Both the position numbers and the translations under genes were made by a program. The notes beneath the pieces are model-generated. The model did no database searches, was not told the DNA's origin, and saw nothing but the letters and a program-made list of their open reading frames with translations. Positions 1 to 10,193 of a stretch of DNA of 64,000 nucleotides are shown here, one piece after another. Source of the stretch: Bacteroidales bacterium (GTDB taxonomy: Bacteria > Bacteroidota > Bacteroidia > Bacteroidales > Paludibacteraceae); the NCBI GenBank assembly GCA_015061115.1, contig SUXE01000007.1:119132-183131 (forward strand), given 5' to 3'. Within the stretch, counting starts at the first letter, position 1; every line of letters begins with the position of its first letter.

Positions 1-2
1 AA

Positions 3-3000
3 CTTCCGTTTCTTTCCACATACGATGTCTTCCTTGCGTCTGATGGCAAACTATATATGGCTACTGACGGAGATGGACTTTGGCGCGTCGATACTGATCT
101 GAATGAGAAATCTGTGGTCGAGCATATCCTTTCTTATGGAGAACAACCCAAAGAGTTAAGCAAAATCTATACAATTATGCAGAGTGCCGACAATGATATT
201 TGGCTCGGCACACAGATGGGTGGTGTGTTCCGTCTTTCTCTTGACAGGGAGAAGGGAGTGAACTATTCCACTGATTTTGGTTTGGATAACTTTGTCGTTT
301 CTGATTTCTTGGAATTCCCTAACGGTGATATCTTTATGGCTACCGATGGACAGGGAGCTTTTATCCTCGACAATAAATTTCAGGTTAAAAAGAAAATCTC
401 TTTGACTTCAAACAATGTCCTGCGTGCGGAATGGAACAAACGTGGCAAGATTTGGCTTTCCACTTGGGGCGATGGTATTCTTGAAATGGATCCGTTGACA
501 TTCAATACCAAGGTCCTTGAGTTTGAATATCCTGAGATGGTGCGACCTAAATGTGTCTACTCTGTGGCTGAGACAGCATCTGGAGAGATCTATCTCTGTA
601 CGGCAGGAATGGGTCTGTGGATCCGACGCACTAACGGAAAATGGGAGCCTGTGGATATGCGTGAAGGAGACTATACGGTAGAAGACAATTGGGTTTTCAA
701 TGCTTTGGAGACTCCTAATCATAATGTTTGGGTAGTCACTTCAAATTCGATAGCGTTGATTAAAGATGGAGTCTTGAAGCATGCGTTGCCTTGTGTGGTG
801 ATGGAAAAAACTCACAATCCTATCATGTTTGCGGATTCTAAGATTGATGGATACGGAAATCTTTATGTCGCAACGACTCGTGGTATAATGGTGATCATGG
901 AGTCGACTCTGGAATACAAGATGTTGGATTATCTCCCGTCTTCTTTGGATTTCAGATCTATAGAGAAGAAGAACGACGGTACATTTGTTTGTGCAACGTC
1001 GGCTGGTATACTAAGTTTCAATCCAACTACGCAGAAATATTCGTTGATACCTACTAACTCGTTGAAATCACAGAAGAAATTTTTTACAAATTCGTCGCTG
1101 TTGATACGTAAAAGCGGACAGATTCTTGCCGGAACTTCAAGTGGATTCTATATTGTGTCTGATTCGTTGAAACAACAATCCAATAAGATTGGCGACCTGA
1201 ATTGGGGCTCTGTGTATGTCAACGGTAATCGTCTCCATCCGGATGACGTGCTGTCGATAGAGGCGTCACACAACAAAAATGTCAATGTCGAGGTGAGGGT
1301 GGCGGATTTCCGTGAGAATGTTCAGGATCGTCTGTATTATAAACTGGAAGGCAAGGATAACAACTGGAGTGAAGTGCCGGAAGACAAGATGATCAGATTC
1401 TCGTATTTGCCAAGTGGAAACTTCAAGTTGAAGGTCGCATATTTGGAAGACGCGAATAAAGTTGAGCCTACAGAATTTCTGGAGATGAAACTGGCTGTCT
1501 CACCTGAATGGTATCAGTCGTGGTGGTTCTATTTGATAATGTTGGCTTTCATTGTGTTAGGGTTCAAGGTGGTGTATGAGTACCGTCTACGCAAACACAT
1601 GATCCAGGAGAAGATTTTGAAAGAGAAAGTCGCTGAACGTACGGAGGAACTTCGTACCGCACTCGATATGAAGGAGAATATCATCTCTGTGATTGCGCAT
1701 GATCTTAAAAACTCAATGTTTGGAATAGTAGGAGCTTTGTCGCCATACAACGATGAGAATGCACCTAAGAATGCCGAGACAGAGAAACTGAAAAAGGCTT
1801 ACGAACAGGCAAGCACTTTACAGAACACTATGCTTTCACTTGTCAACTGGGCGATTGCGAAGCGAGAGACAACAAAGCCAGTTTTGGTTGAAACTGATGT
1901 TGTGGCAATCTTGGAAGAGGTTGTGAACTTGAATTGTGCGGTGATAGAGGATAAGCAGATATCTATTGTGCGTAAATTTAAGACAACAGATTATGCTTCT
2001 TCAGATGAAAGAATGTTGTCGACGATACTTCGTAACCTGATGAACAATAGTATCAAGTACACTCCTGAAAATGGAGAAATCGTATTGTCTACATATTCAA
2101 ATGACGGAAAATTCTTTGTGGAGTTCTGTGACAATGGAAAAGGTATGACGCCGGAACAGTTGGAGGTGTTACGTGCATCTTCAGGTGTTATAAAGAATGG
2201 AGAGACTGGTTTCAGCGGAGAGATCTCAACAGGTTTGGGATTCTCTTTGATCTATAGCTATCTTGATATTCTTGGGGCGACGATGCAGATTGAAAGTGAA
2301 GTTGGAAAAGGCACACGTATCACTGTCGGAATGCCTGCTGCAGAACAAAAGAATGCTGATAAGAAACTTGATGTGAATGAGAAGATTTCTCTTGATTTCT
2401 CATTCATGCAGAATAAACGAATATTGGTAGTTGAGGACGACGAGTTGATTCTCGACAATATTAAGAATCTTCTGTCTGGATATTCCAAAGTCGACACGGC
2501 TAACAATGGTCAGGTTGCTTACACAAAAGCATTGCAGACTATTCCTGATTTGATTGTCAGCGATTTGCAGATGCCAATTGTGAATGGTTTTGAACTATGT
2601 AAGATGCTGCGTTCTCAGGAAAAGACGAAGAATATTCCATTTGTTGTCATGTCTGCTTCAGGAAGTGAGAGAGCAAAATTGTCCACTTTGAAGGTCGGAG
2701 CACTCGATTATATCAACAAACCATTCAAGAATGAGGAGATGTTGCTCAAGATATACAATATTTTGAAATTGAGGAATGAATCTCCAGATCAGACTAGCAA
2801 TATTCAGGACGAGGCATTGGAAATCGGATTTGTGAAGGATTTCAATGCGATGATAGAAGAACATTATTCAGAAAGTGATTTGACAATCGGAAAGATGGCG
2901 TCGCTACTATGTATGAGTACCGCTACATTAGGACGTCGTTGTTCAACACATTTCGACAAAACTCCGATCCAGTTGCTTCTCGACTATCGTATGAATCTTT

Positions 3001-3140
3001 CACACACGATGCTTACGATGCCAAACCAGTCGTTGTCAATCAGTGATATCGCATATAAAGTTGGATTCTCGGATCCTGCATATTTCTCAAAGAAATTCAA
3101 GGAATACTTTGGCGTCGCACCGTCGCAGGTGATTGGATGA
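3..3140 (+). CDS. Hybrid two-component sensor kinase/AraC regulator (HTCS), 5' truncated
   Basis: One-protein signalling system: a periplasmic sensor controls an inner-membrane kinase fused to its own response regulator and DNA-binding domain. The frame is open from base 3, so the gene starts outside the window. Numbering from the ATG at 57: propeller-type sensor repeats to about 370, a Y_Y_Y-like domain (about 380-480), a membrane segment near 487-508, a HisKA H-box with His548 (AHDLKN), HATPase N and G boxes (NNSIKYTP, DNGKGM, GLGFSL), a receiver with phospho-acceptor Asp836, and a C-terminal AraC-type helix-turn-helix (about 925-1027). In this family such proteins usually switch on adjacent polysaccharide-use loci, but no SusC/SusD pair lies downstream here, so the ligand and targets are unknown. 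Confidence 0.93.
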   Translation, partial: LPFLSTYDVFLASDGKLYMATDGDGLWRVDTDLNEKSVVEHILSYGEQPKELSKIYTIMQSADNDIWLGTQMGGVFRLSLDREKGVNYSTDFGLDNFVVSDFLEFPNGDIFMATDGQGAFILDNKFQVKKKISLTSNNVLRAEWNKRGKIWLSTWGDGILEMDPLTFNTKVLEFEYPEMVRPKCVYSVAETASGEIYLCTAGMGLWIRRTNGKWEPVDMREGDYTVEDNWVFNALETPNHNVWVVTSNSIALIKDGVLKHALPCVVMEKTHNPIMFADSKIDGYGNLYVATTRGIMVIMESTLEYKMLDYLPSSLDFRSIEKKNDGTFVCATSAGILSFNPTTQKYSLIPTNSLKSQKKFFTNSSLLIRKSGQILAGTSSGFYIVSDSLKQQSNKIGDLNWGSVYVNGNRLHPDDVLSIEASHNKNVNVEVRVADFRENVQDRLYYKLEGKDNNWSEVPEDKMIRFSYLPSGNFKLKVAYLEDANKVEPTEFLEMKLAVSPEWYQSWWFYLIMLAFIVLGFKVVYEYRLRKHMIQEKILKEKVAERTEELRTALDMKENIISVIAHDLKNSMFGIVGALSPYNDENAPKNAETEKLKKAYEQASTLQNTMLSLVNWAIAKRETTKPVLVETDVVAILEEVVNLNCAVIEDKQISIVRKFKTTDYASSDERMLSTILRNLMNNSIKYTPENGEIVLSTYSNDGKFFVEFCDNGKGMTPEQLEVLRASSGVIKNGETGFSGEISTGLGFSLIYSYLDILGATMQIESEVGKGTRITVGMPAAEQKNADKKLDVNEKISLDFSFMQNKRILVVEDDELILDNIKNLLSGYSKVDTANNGQVAYTKALQTIPDLIVSDLQMPIVNGFELCKMLRSQEKTKNIPFVVMSASGSERAKLSTLKVGALDYINKPFKNEEMLLKIYNILKLRNESPDQTSNIQDEALEIGFVKDFNAMIEEHYSESDLTIGKMASLLCMSTATLGRRCSTHFDKTPIQLLLDYRMNLSHTMLTMPNQSLSISDIAYKVGFSDPAYFSKKFKEYFGVAPSQVIG

Positions 3141-3161
3141 TAGCGGTATGCAAAGTGGTGA

Positions 3162-3193
3162 TTTGGCGTAACTGAAAGTTTTTTATATCTTTG
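3162..3193 (+). promoter_or_regulatory. Bacteroidota-type promoter of the peptide transporter gene
   Basis: TTTG at 3162-3165 and TATCTTTG at 3186-3193 with a 20-bp spacer match the Bacteroidota -33/-7 consensus. It sits 22 bp before the ATG at 3216. Confidence 0.75.
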
Positions 3194-3215
3194 CCGATAA
3201 TAAATACGGTCGAAT

Positions 3216-4946
3216 ATGACAAAGGAAGGTCATCCTAGAGGACTATATCTGCTCTTCTCAACTGAGATGTGGGAGAGATTCAGTTATTATGGAATGCGTG
3301 CTATTTTTACGCTTTTCCTTATTGGTGCGATGAGCTACGATAAAGAGGCAGCGTCGGAAATGTACGGAAATTATACTGGTTTAGTTTATCTTACTCCATT
3401 GATTGGTGGCTACATAGCGGACAATTACTGGGGCAATAAGCGTTCTATCATTGTTGGTGGTACACTTATGGCGTTAGGCCAGTTTTTTCTTTTCCTTTGT
3501 GCATCGTTCTTAGGGCAGGGAATCTTCACTCATACTCTTCTTATTTTAGGCCTTGGATTATTAGTCTTGGGTAATGGTTTCTTCAAACCCAATATCTCAA
3601 GTATGGTCGGAACATTGTATCCAGACAATGATCCACGCAAGGATTCCGCCTACACAATATTCTACATGGGTATCAATTTCGGAGCGTTCTTTTCACCTCT
3701 TGTTTGTGGATTCTTTGGTGTGACTGGAGATCCTGCTGATTTCAAATATGGATTTTTGGCTGCATGTGTTGGAATGATTATAGGTGTCGTTTCGTTTTTG
3801 TTCGGTAAGGATAAATATTTGGTTACTCCAGAAGGAGAAGAGATAGGTGGAGTGCCACGTATCGCAGAATCGACGTTGATGTTGGAATCTCACGTTGATG
3901 AGACATCTTCATCCCAGATACATACAGACAATTCAAAAATCGGTTTGTTTGTTTTGTTGGAGGTTCTTGTGTTTGGTTTGCTTTACTGGCTTTTCGACGG
4001 AGATTATATTGGAGCGTTGATATACAGTTTGAGCTGTGTCGTTCCAGTCTATATCATAACAGACAAAACGCTTGTCAAGGAGGAAAAACGCAATATCCTT
4101 GTCATTTATATCCTTGCATTCTTCGTGGTGTTTTTCTGGGCTGCGTTTGAGCAGGCAGGAGCATCATTGACATATTTTGCTGAGGAGCAGACTGACAGAT
4201 TCTTGCCAAACTTTTTTGATTTGGATCTGACATTGACGAGGAAAGTTATCTCAATTGTGATATTCACAGCTTTGTCTGTAGGCTTGACTAAATTAGTCGG
4301 TATACGACTGAATAAAAGTTTTGATCTGCCAACATATTTGTCTGTGATTATATTTGCTGTGACAATCTCATTTATATTCTTCAGTTCAGGAGAGGAGGTT
4401 AATACCAGCTATTTCGGAAGTTTGAATCCAATTTTCATTATCGTACTTGCACCGGTGATGTCGTCGTTGTGGATGACATTGGAAGGAAAGAATATCCATA
4501 TCGCATCACCCACAAAACAAGCGATAGGTTTGGCATTGCTTTCATTCGGCTATTTCTTCATAGCATACGGAGTGGATGATGTTCCGGTAGGAGAAAAAGT
4601 GTCGATGATGTGGATCACAACCTTGTATTTAGTGTTGAGTATTGGAGAATTGAGTTTGTCGCCGATAGGATTGTCTATGGTCAACAAATTGTCGCCTGCA
4701 AGATTCGCCTCATTATTGATGAGCGTATGGCTTTTGTCTTCGGCTACAGCCAATAAGTTTGCAGGTGTGTTGTCTGCACTATATCCAGAGGCAAATGCGG
4801 ACGGAATTGTCGTAGCCAAATCATTTTGTGGTTACGAAATTGCGAATTTGCATGATTTTTTCATGGTTTTTGCAGTTATGTCTGGAGTGGCATCATTTTT
4901 GTTGTTCTTGATTTGTAGATGGATCAATAAGAACGTGAAGTGCTAA
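3216..4946 (+). CDS. POT-family proton-dependent oligopeptide transporter
   Basis: Inner-membrane symporter of the PTR2/POT branch of the major facilitator superfamily that imports di- and tripeptides with protons. The N-terminus holds the family signature ExxERFxYYG (EMWERFSYYGMRA), followed by many hydrophobic segments over 576 residues, more than the roughly 490 of E. coli DtpA and consistent with the extended POT proteins of Bacteroidota. A GNGFFKPNISSMVG stretch is the second POT signature. It has its own promoter and is followed after 22 bp by a secreted-protein gene; nothing shows that the two work together. Substrate range cannot be told from sequence. Confidence 0.93.
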   Translation: MTKEGHPRGLYLLFSTEMWERFSYYGMRAIFTLFLIGAMSYDKEAASEMYGNYTGLVYLTPLIGGYIADNYWGNKRSIIVGGTLMALGQFFLFLCASFLGQGIFTHTLLILGLGLLVLGNGFFKPNISSMVGTLYPDNDPRKDSAYTIFYMGINFGAFFSPLVCGFFGVTGDPADFKYGFLAACVGMIIGVVSFLFGKDKYLVTPEGEEIGGVPRIAESTLMLESHVDETSSSQIHTDNSKIGLFVLLEVLVFGLLYWLFDGDYIGALIYSLSCVVPVYIITDKTLVKEEKRNILVIYILAFFVVFFWAAFEQAGASLTYFAEEQTDRFLPNFFDLDLTLTRKVISIVIFTALSVGLTKLVGIRLNKSFDLPTYLSVIIFAVTISFIFFSSGEEVNTSYFGSLNPIFIIVLAPVMSSLWMTLEGKNIHIASPTKQAIGLALLSFGYFFIAYGVDDVPVGEKVSMMWITTLYLVLSIGELSLSPIGLSMVNKLSPARFASLLMSVWLLSSATANKFAGVLSALYPEANADGIVVAKSFCGYEIANLHDFFMVFAVMSGVASFLLFLICRWINKNVKC

Positions 4947-4968
4947 TTCCGTCTCCTTAACTTAAAAG

Positions 4969-6759
4969 ATGATACTTTTTATGGAGTTTGTTTTGAAGCG
5001 ATATTATGAATTAGAGAAAACCATTATGCTACTAATGGTTTTTATTCTTATGTCTTTTTTTTCTGTGCGAGCAGAAAAATTCAACGCTTGTAGAGACTCA
5101 TCAATTTGGAGTGCTTATTTGATAAATGTTAAGTCAAATGAGGTAGTAGAGTCATACCTTCCAGAGGAGTTTTTTACTGACAGTGGAGGCTGTCTTCCTG
5201 GCTATAATGAAAATAGGAATCCAGATTTGGTGCCGAATTTCATCTATTCTATGGAGAGCTGTGACCTTGATTCTTTTGAAATTCATTTTAAATTCAGATT
5301 TGCGGATCCCTATTTTTGGCATCCTAATGGATATCAAGCTATTGCTTCGATTTGGTTTACATTAGAAGAGGAGTTCCAATTGGATTTTAATGATATTTTG
5401 AAAAGTAAAACTAACAAGAAGCAGATTTCATTATCAGTTGTTGATTCTGTTCCTAAAAAAACAGACTTGAGATATGCAAATTCTGAGGATGAATTGATTT
5501 TCATATATAAGGAAGGTGTCATAGAAAAATATTCAATAAGGAATGGAACTATATTTTACGGTGGAAATGCGTCCTATAATATATGTAAGCTAGATCAGTT
5601 AGGTTTGACGTGGGATAAATTAGGAGGAATGATCACATATATGTCAGTTAAAATAAATGAGGATTTTTATGAGGAGGATTTTACAGACTGTAGCAATGCG
5701 ATGAAATATAAGGAGTGTCCGCCAAAAGAGCCTGATTTTATCAAGGTGATATGTGAACAGATTCCGGATTGCAAAAATGATATTTACAAATTCTATACAG
5801 AGAGTAATCTGGGAGATATTCATTGGGTGAGTTTGGACGGGCTGTCACACGATGGCAAAGATCTTACTATGACGCTGGATGAATTTAATGGTGGATGTGT
5901 GGCTGTGTGGGCTCAAAAAGATCCATGTACTCCTCCTGTCTACGACACAATTTGTCCGCCTAAACCAGATTTTGTTGTGAAAGAAACAGAGGTAAAAGAC
6001 ACTATTTGTTGGAATGATCCGTTTGTTGTGGACGGAAATAAAATCACGGAAAGTGGAATCTATGAGGAGGTATACACAGCGGCGAACGGATGTGATAGTA
6101 TTGTACGTTATAAAGTCACTGTAAATTCTGCAGACACTACTATTTCAGACACTGTTTACAGATGTGGAGTAAAGACAATTTCCAACACTACGTATGTTAA
6201 AGATACAATAGAAGTAGAAGGAGGGTGTCCTGGCTTGCAGATGTCTCCTATCGGAAAGGCAAGTGGACGTAATCATGTCACTATCTCTAGTATTAAGGAG
6301 GAAAATGAGGAAGTCACTATTGATGTGTTTAACAATATTGGAAATATCACCTACACTACGGTGTGGATGGGAAAAGAAGAGGAAAAAAATGAGACTGGAA
6401 CATTGGAGTTTGATAAGGCTGGCATGTATAAAATCATCGCATATGATGAAGAGACGGGATGTAAGGACAGTATGAGTTTCTACTATCGTACTCCGATCAA
6501 ACCAGATTTATATTTTAACCCAGATAATTCAGATGATTATAAATGGGACATTGTGGGTATAGATAAGTATACTAATTATAGAATCTTCATTTTTGATCGT
6601 TTTGGAAAGACGTTGGTGTCCTATGAAAATGAGTTCGACGGTTGGGATGGAATCTATAAAGGAAGAAGAATGCCGTCGACGGATTATTGGTATGCTATTG
6701 AAGTTGATGAGGCCGATATTAGTATGTGTGGACATTTCACATTGATAAGAACTCCTTAA
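4969..6759 (+). CDS. Secreted protein with type B (gliding-motility-type) T9SS sorting domain
   Basis: Probable type IX secretion cargo. The true start is probably the ATG at 5026, which gives a clean signal peptide (MLLMVFILMSFFSVRA); the upstream ATG at 4969 would add 19 non-signal residues. The middle part holds a repeat seen in Bacteroidota surface proteins (DTICWNDPFVV... NGCDSIVRYKVTV) and several Cys residues. The last 80 residues resemble the gliding-motility-associated C-terminal domain: IFIFDRFGKTLVSYE, then WDGIYKGRRMPSTDYWY and GHFTLIR at the end. In known systems this domain directs passage through the outer membrane and attachment to the cell surface. The remaining N-terminal 350 residues are not recognised. 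Confidence 0.82.
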   Translation: MILFMEFVLKRYYELEKTIMLLMVFILMSFFSVRAEKFNACRDSSIWSAYLINVKSNEVVESYLPEEFFTDSGGCLPGYNENRNPDLVPNFIYSMESCDLDSFEIHFKFRFADPYFWHPNGYQAIASIWFTLEEEFQLDFNDILKSKTNKKQISLSVVDSVPKKTDLRYANSEDELIFIYKEGVIEKYSIRNGTIFYGGNASYNICKLDQLGLTWDKLGGMITYMSVKINEDFYEEDFTDCSNAMKYKECPPKEPDFIKVICEQIPDCKNDIYKFYTESNLGDIHWVSLDGLSHDGKDLTMTLDEFNGGCVAVWAQKDPCTPPVYDTICPPKPDFVVKETEVKDTICWNDPFVVDGNKITESGIYEEVYTAANGCDSIVRYKVTVNSADTTISDTVYRCGVKTISNTTYVKDTIEVEGGCPGLQMSPIGKASGRNHVTISSIKEENEEVTIDVFNNIGNITYTTVWMGKEEEKNETGTLEFDKAGMYKIIAYDEETGCKDSMSFYYRTPIKPDLYFNPDNSDDYKWDIVGIDKYTNYRIFIFDRFGKTLVSYENEFDGWDGIYKGRRMPSTDYWYAIEVDEADISMCGHFTLIRTP

Positions 6760-6764
6760 TATAT

Positions 6765-6797
6765 AAAAGCAGAACCCTGTTGGTTCTGCTTTTTATC
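6765..6797 (+). terminator. Rho-independent terminator after the T9SS cargo gene
   Basis: Perfect 12-bp stem (AAAAGCAGAACC at 6765-6776 with GGTTCTGCTTTT at 6782-6793), 5-nt loop, ending in T residues. It separates the cargo gene from ribE. Confidence 0.9.
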
Positions 6798-6836
6798 AAT
6801 CCCGTATTTTTTGAATTTACATTAAAAAAAATTATA

Positions 6837-6844
6837 TAATTTTG
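6837..6844 (+). promoter_or_regulatory. -7 element (TAATTTTG) before ribE
   Basis: Matches TAnnTTTG and lies 16 bp before the ribE ATG. The nearest upstream TTTG (6810-6813) is 23 bp away, slightly more than usual, so the -33 box is uncertain. Confidence 0.5.
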
Positions 6845-6860
6845 CAGAAAAATTTATGAT

Positions 6861-7466
6861 ATGTTTTCAGGTATTGTAGAGGGAATGGGCACCGTTCGTA
6901 AATTGGTGCAGGAAGGAACGAATTTACATCTGACGCTTTCGTGTCCGTTTACATCAGAATTAAAGATAGACCAGAGTGTGGCTCACAATGGCGTGTGCCT
7001 TACAGTGGTCAACATCAGTGGTGATGAATATACAGTTACCGCTATCAAGGAGACTCTTGACAAATCCAATCTTGGCAAATTATCTGTAGGCTCAAAGGTC
7101 AATCTGGAGCGAAGCATGATGATGAATGGCAGACTTGACGGCCATATCGTCCAGGGACATGTTGACCAGACTGCCACTTGCATTGAACGTCGGGTAGAGC
7201 AGGGAAGCCATTACTTTACATTCAAATATGAGGCGGATGATTCTATGATTTCAGCCGGCTATTTCACTGTTGAGAAAGGCTCTGTCACTGTCAATGGAAC
7301 AAGTTTGACTGTCTGTCGCTCAAAGCGAGATCAGTTCACAGTGGCAATTATTCCGTACACTTTGGAACATACTAATTTCTGCGATATTCAGGTGGGTTCG
7401 GTGGTGAATATTGAGTTTGACATCATCGGCAAGTATATTGCTCGTCTGCAGGGATTGCAAAAATAA
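6861..7466 (+). CDS. ribE: Riboflavin synthase alpha subunit
   Basis: Cytoplasmic enzyme of the last step of riboflavin synthesis: two molecules of 6,7-dimethyl-8-ribityllumazine give riboflavin and a pyrimidine. The protein begins with the diagnostic MFSGIVEGMG and shows the family's internal duplication: two lumazine-binding barrels (about 1-95 and 96-190), each with a VNGTSLTV/HNGVCLTV-type motif. Length 201 is normal. No FMN-riboswitch-like sequence was seen upstream and no other rib genes lie nearby. The next gene starts 28 bp later, so the transcript may run into the DUF3078 pair. Confidence 0.96.
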   Translation: MFSGIVEGMGTVRKLVQEGTNLHLTLSCPFTSELKIDQSVAHNGVCLTVVNISGDEYTVTAIKETLDKSNLGKLSVGSKVNLERSMMMNGRLDGHIVQGHVDQTATCIERRVEQGSHYFTFKYEADDSMISAGYFTVEKGSVTVNGTSLTVCRSKRDQFTVAIIPYTLEHTNFCDIQVGSVVNIEFDIIGKYIARLQGLQK

Positions 7467-7494
7467 GAAACATTGATATTAAGACATAATTACG

Positions 7495-8730
7495 ATGAAA
7501 AGACAATTATTCGTATCTCTTTTTGTGGCATCTGCTCTCATGACTGGCGTTGCTCAGGAGGTGAAGGTTGAAGAAAACAATGAAGTCAAGTCAGTGGTTA
7601 CTAGTCTGGCTGTGTCGAACAAGGATGTTGTCAATACAGGCATCGCTGCTGACACTGCTTTGTGGAAGTTCCCAGGAACAATATCGTTGAGTGCTGTGCA
7701 GACTTCACACAACGCTTATTCGGTTGACGGAGATGGAACAGTGGTCGGTGCAAACTTTTCTGCGACGTTGAATGCTAACTATATCCGTACCAAACATAAG
7801 TGGGATTCAAAACTTGAAGTCGCTTATGGAACGAACTTTTCTAAGGATTATGAAGCTGAACCATATTGGAGAAAGCAGAATGATGAGTTGAAGCTGTCTA
7901 CTAAATATGGTTATTTGGCGGACAAAAACGTCTACTATACTGCAAAAGCTTCTTTTGAGACTCAGTTCACTCCAACATACAGATATGATGATATCGACGA
8001 CATGTCTGAGAAAGGATTTGAATTTGACAAATGCAGCCGTGAAGAGAGAATCGATACAGGTGTGGTTAAGAATATGTTTGTTAATCCTGCATATTTGAAG
8101 TTGTCTCTCGGATTGGATATGAAGATGTCTGATACAGAAGATCTTTATTTCTATGTGTCTCCTCTTTCTGCTCGTTGGACATTCTGTGAGAATGATGTGA
8201 TCGCATCAAGCTATTCAATGGAGAAGAATAAAGATGATGCTGACAATCTGTATAAAAACACTCGTTTTGAGGCCGGTGTTCTTTTCAATCTGAATTATTC
8301 TAAATCATTCACAGACGCGTTCTCTTTGAATACATCTCTTGAGGCATTCTTCGCCGCATACGGTAAGGCTCGCGTCTACCAGCTTTCTGATGATGCGATC
8401 AGAAACAATATGCTTCTTGACGTGAATAATATCAAGGAAGACTGGAATGATGAGGATTATGTGGCAAGACATGGTCGTTATGTTATTTGGAAAACTGAAT
8501 TTATCCTCAAGGCTACTAAGTATTTGACATTCAACTTGCGTACTCAGTTGAAGTACGACAACTCTGAGGTCGATTACCATAAGGATCTGATCCGTGCTGA
8601 TAAGGGAGATTGTGACGATACTCGTGTTAGTTTGTTGAACTCTGACGCTCGTTATTATAACTACGGTTATAAGAAAGCATTCTGGCAATTCTGGGAATCA
8701 TCATCACTTGGAATCTCATACTCATTTTAA
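7495..8730 (+). CDS. DUF3078 family protein, first of tandem pair
   Basis: Bacteroidota-specific secreted protein of unknown function, 411 residues. A signal peptide (cleaved near MTGVAQ) is followed by the family's hallmark DTALWKFPG...QTSHNAY, then a long region of alternating aromatic strands ending in QFWESSSLGISYSF. A terminal aromatic is typical of outer-membrane beta-barrels, so an outer-membrane location is inferred. The next gene is a paralogue sharing the same landmarks. There is no catalytic motif. Confidence 0.85.
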   Translation: MKRQLFVSLFVASALMTGVAQEVKVEENNEVKSVVTSLAVSNKDVVNTGIAADTALWKFPGTISLSAVQTSHNAYSVDGDGTVVGANFSATLNANYIRTKHKWDSKLEVAYGTNFSKDYEAEPYWRKQNDELKLSTKYGYLADKNVYYTAKASFETQFTPTYRYDDIDDMSEKGFEFDKCSREERIDTGVVKNMFVNPAYLKLSLGLDMKMSDTEDLYFYVSPLSARWTFCENDVIASSYSMEKNKDDADNLYKNTRFEAGVLFNLNYSKSFTDAFSLNTSLEAFFAAYGKARVYQLSDDAIRNNMLLDVNNIKEDWNDEDYVARHGRYVIWKTEFILKATKYLTFNLRTQLKYDNSEVDYHKDLIRADKGDCDDTRVSLLNSDARYYNYGYKKAFWQFWESSSLGISYSF

Positions 8731-8764
8731 TTAAGGGGACTAATTCTTAAAAGTATTGAAGATA

Positions 8765-10147
8765 ATGAAAACAAAATATAATTTGCTTGCTTCTGTAGTC
8801 GCTGTTATGGGCGTTTCTACAGTCGCTGCTCAGGACGATGTAAATGAAGGCTTGAAGATGATCAAGGAGACTCAGACAACAGTCTCTGAACTTGCAGAGT
8901 CTCGTAAGGATGACGTGAATGCGGATTGGGCTTCTGATACCGCATCATGGAAATTCCCAGGTATGGTGGGAATGAATGCCGCTCAGACTTTCCATAATAT
9001 TTATTCACACGACGGAGTCGGATCCACTTTCGCTGTGGATGGCTATTTGAACCTGAACGCCAACTACACTCATGCCCGTCACAAGTGGGATAACAGTTTC
9101 TCTGTAAAGTATGGTGTCAACCTGTCTTCTGAGTATGAGCATAATCCTAAGGTTCATAAGGCAATAGACGAATTGAACTTGTCTACAAAGTATGGATTCA
9201 AGGCTACAAAGAGTATCTTTTATAGTGCGATGGCATCGTTTGAATCACGTCTTACTCCTACATACAATTACAAGAATGTGGATTCTTGGTTCTCTGACAG
9301 AATAGATGAGGTTAAGGCGGAAGGTGGTTTGGAACCTAATGAGACTCCTATCGGACATGTCAACAAAATGTTTGATGAGTTGGACAGAGACAGTATCAAG
9401 TCGTTGGGTATGATGCAGAACAAGTTCGGTAATCCAAACATTGTCAAGGCTTCTCTTGGTATTGACTTCGTTCCATGCTGTTTTAAGGGGGATCTGTCTT
9501 TGTATGTTTCTCCTATCACAGGTAAGTTCACATTCTGTAAGGATGATGATATCGCACCTAACTATTCGATGAAGCGTGACGTTGATGGAACTTATGAGGA
9601 TCTACGTACTGAAGTCGGTGCGTTGTTGAATATCAATTACAAAAAGTCGTTCAACAAGGTCTTCACTTTGATGGCAAAACTTGAAGGTTTCTACGCTTAC
9701 AATAAGGAGACATACGGATTCAGTGAAGCATTCATGAAGAAATATCATCAGGTAAACAAAGGTATGATTGAAGTCGGTTCAGATGTTGTCGATTTGAAAG
9801 AGTATGTCGACGGATTGATCTCTTCTACTAAATCGTTGCAGTTCGACAATGATGGTGTCTCAACTGATATCTACGACAAGACTAATGGTTGGTCTGCGAA
9901 GTTCAACTTGGATTTGTTGTTCAAATTGACTAAGCATATTGATTTGTCTATCAAGACTCAGTTGAAGTATGACAAGGCTGAGATCAACTATCACAAGGAT
10001 ATCCAGAAAGTTGACGAGGATGTGCTTGACAAGAAAGTTGACAGACGTGATAGCAAGTATCTCGACAGTGACTACCACTATGGATACCGTCAGGCATACT
10101 TGCAGTTCTGGGAGAGCACAACTCTTGGCTTGTCTTACACTTGGTAA
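8765..10147 (+). CDS. DUF3078 family protein, second of tandem pair
   Basis: Paralogue of the preceding gene. The start is taken at the ATG at 8765 (MKTKYNLLASVVAVMGVSTVAAQ, a good signal peptide) instead of the in-frame ATG at 8756. Shared landmarks are DTASWKFPG, QTFHNIYSHDG, DELNLSTKYGF, FESRLTPTYNY, INYHKDI and the C-terminal YLQFWESTTLGLSYTW. It is about 50 residues longer than its neighbour because of insertions in the middle. A predicted beta-barrel with a C-terminal aromatic residue. The 34-bp gap and shared terminator at 10194 suggest one operon. Confidence 0.85.
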   Translation: MKTKYNLLASVVAVMGVSTVAAQDDVNEGLKMIKETQTTVSELAESRKDDVNADWASDTASWKFPGMVGMNAAQTFHNIYSHDGVGSTFAVDGYLNLNANYTHARHKWDNSFSVKYGVNLSSEYEHNPKVHKAIDELNLSTKYGFKATKSIFYSAMASFESRLTPTYNYKNVDSWFSDRIDEVKAEGGLEPNETPIGHVNKMFDELDRDSIKSLGMMQNKFGNPNIVKASLGIDFVPCCFKGDLSLYVSPITGKFTFCKDDDIAPNYSMKRDVDGTYEDLRTEVGALLNINYKKSFNKVFTLMAKLEGFYAYNKETYGFSEAFMKKYHQVNKGMIEVGSDVVDLKEYVDGLISSTKSLQFDNDGVSTDIYDKTNGWSAKFNLDLLFKLTKHIDLSIKTQLKYDKAEINYHKDIQKVDEDVLDKKVDRRDSKYLDSDYHYGYRQAYLQFWESTTLGLSYTW

Positions 10148-10193
10148 TTTGACGATAGCTCAGACGTGAGCATTCACGTCGACAAGATTATAG

